Source: Desulfobacterales bacterium (GTDB lineage: Bacteria; Desulfobacterota; Desulfobacteria; Desulfobacterales; 4be13). From it: a stretch of 7,471 bases of DNA. The notes under the pieces were generated by a model. It saw only the letters and a list, made by a program, of their open reading frames with translations. It ran no database searches and was not told where the DNA came from. How positions within the stretch are numbered: the first letter of the stretch is position 1; each line of letters opens with the position of its first letter. Both the position numbers and the translations under genes were made by a program. Below, piece by piece: positions 1 through 5,383 of the stretch. Where the stretch lies: NCBI GenBank assembly GCA_029940115.1, contig JAOZRQ010000213.1:2290-9760 (forward strand), written 5' to 3'.

Positions 1-26
1 CGGGACTACAAACTATGAAGGATGCC

Positions 27-52
27 CAGAAGTAGGATATTCCTACTGTCTG
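27..52. repeat. short perfect hairpin upstream of the first gene
   Basis: Bases 31-37 (agtagga) pair perfectly with 41-47 (tcctact) around a 3-base loop. Flanking caga (27-30) and tctg (49-52) extend the stem with one bulged base. No T-tract follows, so a classical terminator is unlikely. It could be an operator-like palindrome or part of the tail of an unseen upstream gene. The structure is seen directly; any role is a guess. Confidence 0.45.
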
Positions 53-80
53 AATACGGTTTTCACCCTATTGACTTTTT

Positions 81-166
81 ATGAAGGATGAAGGATGAAA
101 TATGTTAAGGATGAAGATGGAAATATGAAATATGGAAGGATGAACCCCTCATCCTTCATCCTTAAC
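81..166. repeat. ATGAAGG-type 7-base repeat block with inverted copy
   Basis: The block begins with tandem ATGAAGG units (81-98), continues with degenerate units, and ends with the same sequence inverted (147-166). Bases 84-98 are a perfect 15-bp inverted repeat of 149-163, and 104-116 pair with 154-166 over 13 bp, so alternative hairpins are possible. It ends 14 bases before the first gene and would lie in its leader. A related direct array recurs at 1403-1432. Confidence 0.75.
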
Positions 167-180
167 AGATAGGGGAAGAT

Positions 181-1044
181 ATGAAAATGAAAACCATACA
201 TGACTCAAAGAAAGTAGGATGGTTTGAAGAGTTTGTTTATCAGTTGGTCAAAAAGATCCACCATCTGGACTTTCACAAAGAGAGGGAGACTCAGCTCAAC
301 CGATACAGAACCATAAATTCGGCGGTGATAAAGATATTTGCCTACCGGCTCACTTATGAGAATTTTGAAATGTTGAGGAACCAAATTGCTCAGACCGCCC
401 AAGAGATCGTATCGGAAAAGGTGCTGGCACAACTGAAGGAACTGGGAAGCTCGGGTGAGGAGAATCTGCATAACAATGCCTCGAATCTGGTGAAAATCAT
501 TCTCCTCCTCCTTCATGAGGAAGCCGACAAATACTTGATGGAAGATGAGGCATTGGATATCTATCTGGAGGAAGAACAAACACAAGAAGAAGAACAACCG
601 CTGGATATATGCCTGGAGGAAGAACAAGAAGAAGCAGAGCCGGATGTTTGCGAAAAGAGAGGGAAGAGAAATGAGAAGGGAAAAGAAGGAACTGAAAGCC
701 GGTGGATGACATCCTCATCAGGGGATCGTCTGCTGTTTCGCGGTGATCTGTTGGATGATCTTTCCAAACATCTTGCCGAGTATGAACAGAAAAAGGCGGT
801 TTCATCAGTAGGGAAACTAAAAGACAAGGAAGCGGATGAGTTCTTTGAAGACAAGGATGAAGCTGAAAGTGAGGAGGCTGCTGCCAATCTGGAAAATGTT
901 GAATCCCAGGTGGAGAACAGTCTGGACAGGCTTATCGGCAACCTGGGAGAGGAGGGGTTGGATGATCTCATATTCGGAAAGAAATCCACGAAAAACGGAG
1001 ATGAAGGAGACAATGAAGATCTGTGGATGGACTGGATTGACTAG
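181..1044 (+). CDS. acidic protein of unknown function
   Basis: A 287-residue protein that I do not recognise. Residues 1-118 look helical and of mixed charge; there is no signal peptide or clear membrane segment, so it is probably cytoplasmic. From about residue 120 it is strongly acidic. Residues 125-140 and 141-154 are a tandem duplication (LDIYLEEEQ then LDICLEEEQ) with a 48-base DNA period, which suggests a fairly recent duplication. Residues 158-175 form a short basic patch, and the C-terminus carries two similar motifs, LDRLIGNLG and LDDLIFG. A purine-rich site (aggggaag, 171-178) lies 2 bases before ATG 181 and 8 bases before ATG 187, so the in-frame ATG at 187 may be the true start. 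It lies about 450 bases upstream of siaB on the same strand and could be a partner of that system, but nothing in the sequence proves it. The reading frame itself is well supported by its length and position. Confidence 0.7.
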   Translation: MKMKTIHDSKKVGWFEEFVYQLVKKIHHLDFHKERETQLNRYRTINSAVIKIFAYRLTYENFEMLRNQIAQTAQEIVSEKVLAQLKELGSSGEENLHNNASNLVKIILLLLHEEADKYLMEDEALDIYLEEEQTQEEEQPLDICLEEEQEEAEPDVCEKRGKRNEKGKEGTESRWMTSSSGDRLLFRGDLLDDLSKHLAEYEQKKAVSSVGKLKDKEADEFFEDKDEAESEEAAANLENVESQVENSLDRLIGNLGEEGLDDLIFGKKSTKNGDEGDNEDLWMDWID

Positions 1045-1056
1045 TACAGCAATTCA

Positions 1057-1170
1057 TAAGTTCGTCACCCCTTCGGCTCACGCCGGATTGCCAAATCCGG
1101 CGGCTCGGATCTGCCAATCGTTCGACTGAGCTCACGCCGAAGTCCGAGCCGGGCGAGGGGTACGAATTTA
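1057..1170. repeat. inverted-repeat element 1 of three (114 bp)
   Basis: The outer arms 1057-1072 and 1156-1170 (rc taaattcgtacccct) pair with one mismatch and one bulged base. Inside, 1081-1089 and 1094-1102 form a perfect 9-bp stem with a 4-base loop. The 9-base cggctcgga (1101-1109) pairs with 1143-1151, and cttcggc (1071-1077) with 1136-1142. The element starts 12 bases after the stop of the acidic-protein gene and could fold in RNA or be a small non-autonomous mobile element. No coding content is seen. Confidence 0.65.
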
Positions 1171-1173
1171 CAA

Positions 1174-1278
1174 AGTGCCTGACCAAATTAATTCTGACAG
1201 GTGAATTTTCCCGGAATCCCCTGTCTGACAAGGCTTTTCCGGATCCTGAACTTGTCAAAACTTTTTTGGTCAGGCACT
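1174..1278. repeat. inverted-repeat element 2 of three (105 bp)
   Basis: The ends are perfect 14-bp inverted repeats: agtgcctgaccaaa at 1174-1187 and its complement at 1265-1278. The interior holds two further small stems (gacagg 1196-1201 with 1220-1225; tgacaag 1226-1232 with 1251-1257). It lies 3 bases after element 1 and abuts element 3. It has the look of a short MITE-like or REP-like unit with no coding capacity. Confidence 0.65.
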
Positions 1279-1403
1279 AGAGCTTTCAACAAAATGTTTG
1301 TCGCTCCGGAGTGCCCCACTTGCAGTCTGGCATGCCCGGAAACCGGGGCCTCCGCCAAACTGCAAGTTTGGCACTCCGGACAATCTTTTTGTTGAAGGCT
1401 CTA
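1278..1403. mobile_element. 124-bp palindromic MITE-like hairpin bounded by TA
   Basis: Left arm 1279-1330 and right arm 1355-1402 pair at about 42 of 48 positions with one 4-base bulge. The 24-base apex contains its own cccgg-AAA-ccggg stem (1335-1347). The outer ends read TAGAGC...GCTCTA. A TA dinucleotide at each edge is what IS630/Tc1/mariner-type MITEs leave, although TA is itself palindromic, so this may simply be part of the arm. No transposase is present, so any mobility would have to be supplied in trans. It may instead be a structured RNA or a transcription terminator between the acidic-protein gene and siaB. Confidence 0.55.
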
Positions 1404-1432
1404 TTAAGGATGAGGGATGAAGGATGAAGGAT
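1403..1432. repeat. ATGAAGG-type 7-base repeat block (direct)
   Basis: Four units in strict 7-base steps from 1403 to 1430, each ending in GG (consensus ATGAAGG), followed by an A-tract to 1440. It is the same family as the block at 81-166 but without an inverted arm. Confidence 0.7.
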
Positions 1433-1440
1433 AAAAAAAA

Positions 1441-1477
1441 CCAGAACCCCGAACCCTGGAGCCCCAAGCCCAGAACC
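1441..1477. repeat. CC-rich 7-base repeat block
   Basis: Five consecutive 7-base units from 1441 to 1475, each starting CC (ccagaac, cccgaac, cctggag, ccccaag, cccagaa). The sequence is unlike the neighbouring ATGAAGG block but the period is the same. It ends 18 bases before the siaB start and overlaps the region where a leader would lie. Confidence 0.55.
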
Positions 1478-1495
1478 TAAAAATGAAGAGGCATT

Positions 1496-2047
1496 ATGAG
1501 CTATAATTTGTTTGATCATTATCGGGTGATGGAGAAGCAACACATTGTCCTCTCTTTCAAAGGCGAAATCTCCAACAAGACCTTGGTCAGTCTTGCGGAG
1601 ATGCTGAAGAAAATCTTTTCCCGCGCAGATAACAGGCAGGATGTCACAAAGAAGATTTTCGCCATCTTCGTGGAACTTGCCCAGAACATCTATCTCTACT
1701 CCGCGAAAAAGGTGACCGTTGACAATAAGGGGGTCGGCACGGGAATTATCATCATCGAAAGGAACGAAGGGTTTTACCGGGTGAAATCGGGGAACCTGAT
1801 AATGAATCCTGCAATCGGCCCGTTGCTTGAGAAAATCAACCACATCAATCAGCTGGACAAGATCGGGCTGAAAAAATTTTACAACAAACAGTTGAAAACG
1901 CCCAGAGAACCGGGCAAAACGGGGGGAGGGGTGGGGCTGATCGTGATTGCCCGGAAGTCAGGGCATCCGATTGAGGTGAAGGTGAATCCGATTGATGAAA
2001 AACAGACGTTCATCGAGCTTTCCACCAAAATCACGGAACCGAAATGA
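1496..2047 (+). CDS. siaB: SiaB-family protein kinase (DUF6272)
   Basis: A 183-residue protein matching the SiaB family, GHKL-fold kinases related in logic to SpoIIAB/RsbW anti-sigma kinases. In Pseudomonas aeruginosa SiaB phosphorylates SiaC, and the siaC gene follows here. Residues 17-25 (IVLSFKGEI) form the typical opening strand. FVELAQNIYLYS (58-69) is the ATP-binding N box, with E60 and N64 in the expected catalytic and Mg-binding places. GVGTG (79-83) and GKTGGGVGLIVIARKSG (140-156) are glycine-rich ATP-lid motifs. Length is normal for the family and there is no membrane segment. A gaagagg site (1485-1491) precedes ATG 1496 by 4 bases; an in-frame ATG at 1529 is possible but would remove part of the conserved N-terminus. 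No SiaA-type PP2C phosphatase lies in the window, so the reverse reaction must come from elsewhere. The assignment is from recognised motifs and gene order. Confidence 0.82.
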   Translation: MSYNLFDHYRVMEKQHIVLSFKGEISNKTLVSLAEMLKKIFSRADNRQDVTKKIFAIFVELAQNIYLYSAKKVTVDNKGVGTGIIIIERNEGFYRVKSGNLIMNPAIGPLLEKINHINQLDKIGLKKFYNKQLKTPREPGKTGGGVGLIVIARKSGHPIEVKVNPIDEKQTFIELSTKITEPK

Positions 2048-2108
2048 AACTTGACACTCAGATCTTGATTTGCAACCGCTGTCAAGTTGCCGCTTGCCCG
2101 TCAGTGTC

Positions 2109-2219
2109 CGAAAATCGGTGATGGCAGTCAACGAACAACCGACGATATCCCCTCCTTTGAGAAGAAAAGCGTCCGCCCGGACGAAAATCGGTGATGGGAG
2201 TCAACGGACAACCGACGAT
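2109..2219. repeat. pair of 38-bp direct repeats between siaB and siaC
   Basis: Copies at 2109-2146 and 2182-2219 match at 36 of 38 positions and are offset by 73 bases. The spacer contains a small cgtcc/ggacg stem near 2170-2182. The repeat fills most of the 207-base gap between siaB and siaC, so a separate gene there is unlikely. Confidence 0.8.
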
Positions 2220-2232
2220 GAACAACTGACAG
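2129..2232. repeat. CAACNGA-type 7-base repeat units
   Basis: Inside and just after the 38-bp repeats lie units in 7-base register: CAACGAA, CAACCGA (2129-2142), then CAACGGA, CAACCGA, CGATGAA, CAACTGA (2202-2229). This is a third 7-base sequence family in the window. No inverted arm is seen. It ends just before the siaC ribosome binding site (gagagga, 2241-2247). Confidence 0.6.
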
Positions 2233-2254
2233 ATTTACATGAGAGGAATCATCC

Positions 2255-2629
2255 ATGGAGAACCTGACCTTCGAGCCGACGGAAAATTCATTGCGGATTG
2301 ATTTTGATGCGACAAAAGGGATGCTGGAAATGGAAGGCACTTCTTATCCTGAGGATGCTCCGGAATTTTTCAATCCCCTTGAGGCATGGTTGAAGGATTA
2401 CATTTCCAAAATCGGCGGGTCAGTCACCCTCAATCTGAAGATCGGCTATCTGAATTCCAGTTCCATAAAATGTTTGCTTGACTTCGTCCAGAAACTGGAA
2501 GAATATCATGCAGGGGGCGGAGAGGTGGATATCAATTGGTATTATGAGGAGGATGACGAGGACATTCAGGAAATGGGGGAAGACCTTGCCGAAGATATGA
2601 ATCTTCCGGTGAAGTTGATTATTTACTGA
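2255..2629 (+). CDS. siaC: SiaC-family regulatory phosphoprotein (DUF1987)
   Basis: A 124-residue protein with the SiaC/DUF1987 pattern: an N-terminal strand region ending in EGTSYPEDAPEFFNPLEAW (27-45), a central STAS-like core, and an acidic tail before the final strand. In P. aeruginosa SiaC is phosphorylated by SiaB; the unphosphorylated form binds and activates the diguanylate cyclase SiaD. The phosphorylation loop is visible as IGYLNSSSIK (63-72). S68 falls where the Pseudomonas protein has its phosphorylated threonine (T68, from memory), a conservative change. Residues 96-113 are extremely acidic (EEDDEDIQEMGEDLAED). Start: gagagga (2241-2247) lies 7 bases before ATG 2255. It follows siaB by 207 bases and precedes the kinase gene by 154 bases, both gaps filled by repeats. 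Family assignment is from motif and gene order; the output partner here is inferred. Confidence 0.87.
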   Translation: MENLTFEPTENSLRIDFDATKGMLEMEGTSYPEDAPEFFNPLEAWLKDYISKIGGSVTLNLKIGYLNSSSIKCLLDFVQKLEEYHAGGGEVDINWYYEEDDEDIQEMGEDLAEDMNLPVKLIIY

Positions 2630-2632
2630 AAC

Positions 2633-2766
2633 GTGGGACGTGATGCGTGACTCGTGATGCGTGACCCGTGATGAGTGACTCGTGAGGCGTGACCCGTGAT
2701 GAGTGACTCGTGATGAGTGATGCGTGATCACGCCTCACGTTTCACGCCTCACCGCCTCACGTTTTA
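2633..2766. repeat. GTGANNC-type 7-base array with inverted arm
   Basis: Fourteen direct units of 7 bases (consensus GTGATGC / GTGACYC) run in unbroken register from 2633 to 2730. Five inverted units (CGCCTCA, CGTTTCA type) follow to 2766 with one extra base. The turn is the 10-bp palindrome cgtgatcacg (2723-2732). Outer arms aaacgtg (2629-2635) and cacgttt (2758-2764), and inner arms 2681-2691 with 2729-2739, can pair. The array starts 3 bases after the siaC stop and ends 17 bases before the kinase start, so it would form a large hairpin in the siaC-kinase transcript. Confidence 0.85.
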
Positions 2767-2783
2767 TGCATCAGAGATGAACA

Positions 2784-4571
2784 ATGGCCAAACTGAAGGT
2801 TTTTGAAACTGAAAGAGAAGTTGTCAGAAAGGCTCAGGCGGTTCTCAATGATGGGAGAACGGATATTGTTCTCAGAGAAGCCTTTGCCTCTCTGTTGAAA
2901 AACTATGAAACCCTGCTGAGAACATCAAGCCGCATGGTAAAAATGGGGGACAAGCAACAACAGCGGCTCATGCGGATAGAAAAGGAGCTGAAGCAGGCAA
3001 AAGAGGCAGCTGAAGCTGCAAACGCCGCCAAAGGCCAGTTCTTGGCCAGAATGAGCCATGAGATCAGGACCCCCATGAACGCGGTCATCGGCATGACCGA
3101 TCTCACCCTGCAAACCCAACTGGACCCCGATCAGCGGGAGAACCTGCGGGTCGTCAGGGACTCATCCCGGCATCTGCTGGAAATTATCAACGACATTCTC
3201 GATCTGTCAAAGATAGAGGCTGGCAGGGTGGAACTGGAGCATATTGACTTCCATCTGAACCGCATGGTGGAACAGATGATCCGGACCTTCTCATTCCAAG
3301 CCCGACAGAAGGGACTCTCATTGGCCCTGGAGATAGACGACGCTGTTCCTCACCATCTCAGGGGGGACCCGCTGAGACTTCGCCAGATACTGGTCAACTT
3401 GGTGGGCAACGCTCTGAAGTTCACAGAACAGGGCGGCGTGACGGTGGAGGTGAGCAGACCTGCCCGGGAACCTGACGGTGTGCCGATTTCTGACCAAGGG
3501 ATACTGCTTCTCTTTTCCGTCAAAGACACCGGCATCGGCATTTCCCAGGAAAACCAGGATAAGATATTCGAGATGTTCAGACAGGCCCAAGGCTCGATCA
3601 CCCGAAAATACGGCGGCACTGGCATGGGACTGGCCATATGCAGACAACTGACAGCCCTCATGGGCGGCTCGGTCTGTGTCAAGAGCGAGGAGGGAAAAGG
3701 GAGCACATTCCTTTTTTCGGCCATCTTTGAACTAGGGGACACTGAAAATGTCCACGTTGAAGAAGATGAATCCTCATCGCCGGATACGTCCGGGGATTCT
3801 CTGAAAATCCTTGTGGCCGAAGACAACCCGATCAATGCCAAGATAGCGTCCGCGTTCCTGGAACGGTTGGGGCATTCTCCATCCGGGGCCGTCAATGGGA
3901 AAGACGCGATCAGAAGGCTCTCCGAGAAACATTTTGATCTTCTGTTCATGGATGTGGAAATGCCGAAGATGGACGGAATTGAGGCGACCCGGCGAATCCG
4001 GAAAAGCGAGGCCGGACCGGAAAACCGCCGCATCCCCATCATCGCGATGACCGCCCACACCCTATCCGAGTTCAGAGAGAAATGCGAGGCCGCCGGCATG
4101 GATGACTTCATGACCAAACCGGTGGACTTCCCCAAACTGGCCGCCATCATCGAAAAGAACATCTCCCCTGACAGGGGCCGTGTGCCTGAGCCTGTGGACT
4201 GTGGACCGGCGGATAATGCAGAGACGCCTCTCCTCAACAGGGAGGTCGCCTTGCATCGCTTCGGCAATGATGAGGCCTTTCTTCAGGAAATGTATGACGC
4301 GTTTGTTGAGGATACGCCGGAAATGATAGCGGAACTCCGGAATGCCATAATCGCCGGCAATATGGCGAACATCGCCATCCATGCCCATTCTTTCAAGGGA
4401 ACTTGCGGGATGATAGAGGCCCTTTCGTGTCGGGATATCGCCATTCAACTCCAGCTGGCCACAAAGGAGGGACGAAGGGAGCAGTTCATGCCTCTCTTTA
4501 AGCGACTTGAACAGGAATTGATCCAAGTGATGAGCATGATGAAACTGCAAGTTGCAAGCTGTAAGTTGTAA
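2784..4571 (+). CDS. soluble hybrid histidine kinase (HisKA-HATPase-REC-Hpt)
   Basis: A 595-residue hybrid sensor kinase without signal peptide or membrane segments, so a cytoplasmic enzyme. Residues 1-80 are a helical lead; FASLLKNYETLLRTSS (34-49) and DKQQQRL (56-62) resemble the coiled-coil stalk seen in SiaD-like cyclases. HisKA: SHEIRTPMN (91-99), phospho-acceptor H92. HATPase: N box NLVGNALKFT (205-214), G1 DTGIGI (248-253), F box FEMFRQA (262-268), G2 GGTGMGLAI (277-285). REC (about 340-460): acid pair E346/D347, phospho-acceptor D390 in LLFMDVEMP, T423, K445 in TKP. Hpt (about 485-580): H535 in HAHSFKGT. All key residues for an internal H92-D390-H535 relay are present; the final response regulator is not identified. 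The ribosome site is weak (cagaga, 2772-2777). The last residues, KLQVASCKL, are encoded by the 7-base repeat at 4545-4579, so the native end has been replaced or extended. It follows siaC, suggesting SiaB/SiaC control, which is inference. Confidence 0.93.
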   Translation: MAKLKVFETEREVVRKAQAVLNDGRTDIVLREAFASLLKNYETLLRTSSRMVKMGDKQQQRLMRIEKELKQAKEAAEAANAAKGQFLARMSHEIRTPMNAVIGMTDLTLQTQLDPDQRENLRVVRDSSRHLLEIINDILDLSKIEAGRVELEHIDFHLNRMVEQMIRTFSFQARQKGLSLALEIDDAVPHHLRGDPLRLRQILVNLVGNALKFTEQGGVTVEVSRPAREPDGVPISDQGILLLFSVKDTGIGISQENQDKIFEMFRQAQGSITRKYGGTGMGLAICRQLTALMGGSVCVKSEEGKGSTFLFSAIFELGDTENVHVEEDESSSPDTSGDSLKILVAEDNPINAKIASAFLERLGHSPSGAVNGKDAIRRLSEKHFDLLFMDVEMPKMDGIEATRRIRKSEAGPENRRIPIIAMTAHTLSEFREKCEAAGMDDFMTKPVDFPKLAAIIEKNISPDRGRVPEPVDCGPADNAETPLLNREVALHRFGNDEAFLQEMYDAFVEDTPEMIAELRNAIIAGNMANIAIHAHSFKGTCGMIEALSCRDIAIQLQLATKEGRREQFMPLFKRLEQELIQVMSMMKLQVASCKL

Positions 4572-4630
4572 GCTGTAAGACTCTCCGAATTTGGGATCGG
4601 AGTTTCGCAACTTAGAGCTTACAGCTTTTA
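4545..4630. repeat. CTGYAAG-type 7-base block with inverted arm, possible terminator
   Basis: Five units of 7 bases (CTGCAAG, TTGCAAG, CTGTAAG, TTGTAAG, CTGTAAG) run from 4545 to 4579. Inverted units (CTTAGAG, CTTACAG) follow at 4611-4624. aagctgtaag (4570-4579) pairs with 4618-4627, and inside it ctccga (4583-4588) pairs with tcggag (4597-4602). The kinase stop codon TAA (4569-4571) lies inside the fourth unit. The hairpin is followed by TTTTA and could end transcription, although the T-tract is short. Confidence 0.75.
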
Positions 4631-4774
4631 AATCGAAGTTCCGCCTAGGCGCGTTCGACTGTCACCCATCCTGTGAGCACATCGCCCCTGTCCCTGTCAT
4701 TCCACCCTGCCATTCACACCCCCTGTGAACACCCATGACCTGCGGCCTCATCCCCTCTCATTCCCGCTCTCCCC
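4631..4774. other. gene-free stretch with a 10-bp palindrome, CT-rich
   Basis: No reading frame with a recognisable product lies here. A perfect palindrome cgcctaggcg sits at 4642-4651. From about 4660 the sequence is C/T-rich and contains decayed pieces of the following repeat family (ctgtcattcc at 4695-4704, ctcattcccg at 4757-4766), so it appears to be the worn edge of that cluster. Confidence 0.4.
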
Positions 4775-5130
4775 CTGTCATTCCCGAGAAAGCGGGAATC
4801 CATCGTTGCAACAGAGCCCCCTGTCATTCCGGCTCTCCCCTGTCATTCCCGCGAAAGCGGGAATCCACCGTTGCATGTCATTCCCGCGAAAGCGGGAATC
4901 CACCGTTGCAACAGAACCCCCTGTCATTCCGGCTCTCCCCTGTCATTCCCGCGAAAGCGGGAATCCACCGTTGAAATGAAGGCCCCTGTCATTCCCGCGA
5001 AAGCGGGAATCCACCGTTGAAATGAAGGCCCCCTGTCATTCCCGTTGCGACAAAGGCCCCCTGTCATTCCCGCGAAAGCGGGAATCCACCGTTGAGATGA
5101 AGCCAGATGGATTCCTGCTTTCGCAAGAAT
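4775..5130. repeat. cluster of dRS3-like palindromic repeats
   Basis: The core attcccgcgaaagcgggaat, usually preceded by tgtc and followed by ccaccgttg, occurs at 4780-4799 (one changed base), 4845-4864, 4880-4899, 4945-4964, 4991-5010 and 5066-5085. A truncated copy starts at 5038, and a decayed copy in opposite orientation lies at 5111-5130. Each core is a 7-bp hairpin (attcccg-like arms). Spacing is irregular (65, 35, 65, 46, 75 bases) and the sequence between cores is itself repeated, so this is not CRISPR. The core resembles the dRS3 repeats of Neisseria, which serve as insertion targets for filamentous prophage there. Reading frames across it (CHSRESGNP-like) are artefacts. Confidence 0.88.
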
Positions 5131-5221
5131 GAGGGCCTTGGAATGAGAGCCCTTGGGCAGTTTTCTGTCGAAAAAATTGCATGGTGCCATTTGAGCGCCG
5201 TCACATCAATGAGGAGGGAGA

Positions 5222-5383
5222 ATGAGGACCATTCTGATTGTTGATGATCATCCGCTTTTCAGAGAAGGCCTGAGAGGGCTGATCGAAGGCGAGGGATACA
5301 ATGAGTCTCCGGGACAGAGGATTTCAGCATCACCGTCTCAAAGGTGGTCGAACGGATCTGTGTCAACATCAGCGGCACGGTGA
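5222..5383 (+). pseudogene. truncated NarL/LuxR-type response regulator fused to foreign sequence
   Basis: A strong ribosome site (gaggaggga, 5211-5219) precedes ATG 5222. The first 27 codons encode a normal receiver start, MRTILIVDDHPLFREGLRG, with the acidic pair D8/D9 and the HPLFREGL signature typical of NarL/FixJ-type regulators. After codon 27 (about base 5302) the homology stops and the frame runs out-of-phase through the next fragment to a stop at 5381-5383, giving 53 residues. The phosphorylation aspartate (expected near residue 54), the rest of the receiver and the DNA-binding domain are missing. It is therefore a non-functional remnant, probably left by a deletion that joined this gene to a surface-protein gene. 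The start region may still be transcribed and translated. Confidence 0.8.

Noticed and set aside
71..106. Possible sigma-70 promoter starting at ttgact (71-76)
   Set aside because: No acceptable -10 hexamer lies 16-18 bases downstream; the stretch is occupied by ATGAAGG repeats.
2070..2267. 65-residue frame between siaB and siaC
   Set aside because: It is built from the 38-bp direct repeats, overlaps the siaC start, and has no ribosome site.
3350..4267. 305-residue frame on the reverse strand opposite the hybrid kinase
   Set aside because: The forward frame has every kinase motif; the reverse frame is serine/arginine-rich and resembles no family, as expected of an antisense shadow in GC-balanced DNA.
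4775..5130. CRISPR array
   Set aside because: The repeats are 20-bp palindromic cores with irregular spacing (35 to 75 bases), the intervening sequence is itself repeated, one copy is inverted, and no cas gene is present.
4725..5190. Reading frames across the dRS3-like cluster on both strands (CHSRESGNP-type peptides)
   Set aside because: The peptides are translations of the repeat in several phases; there is no ribosome site and no non-repeat content.
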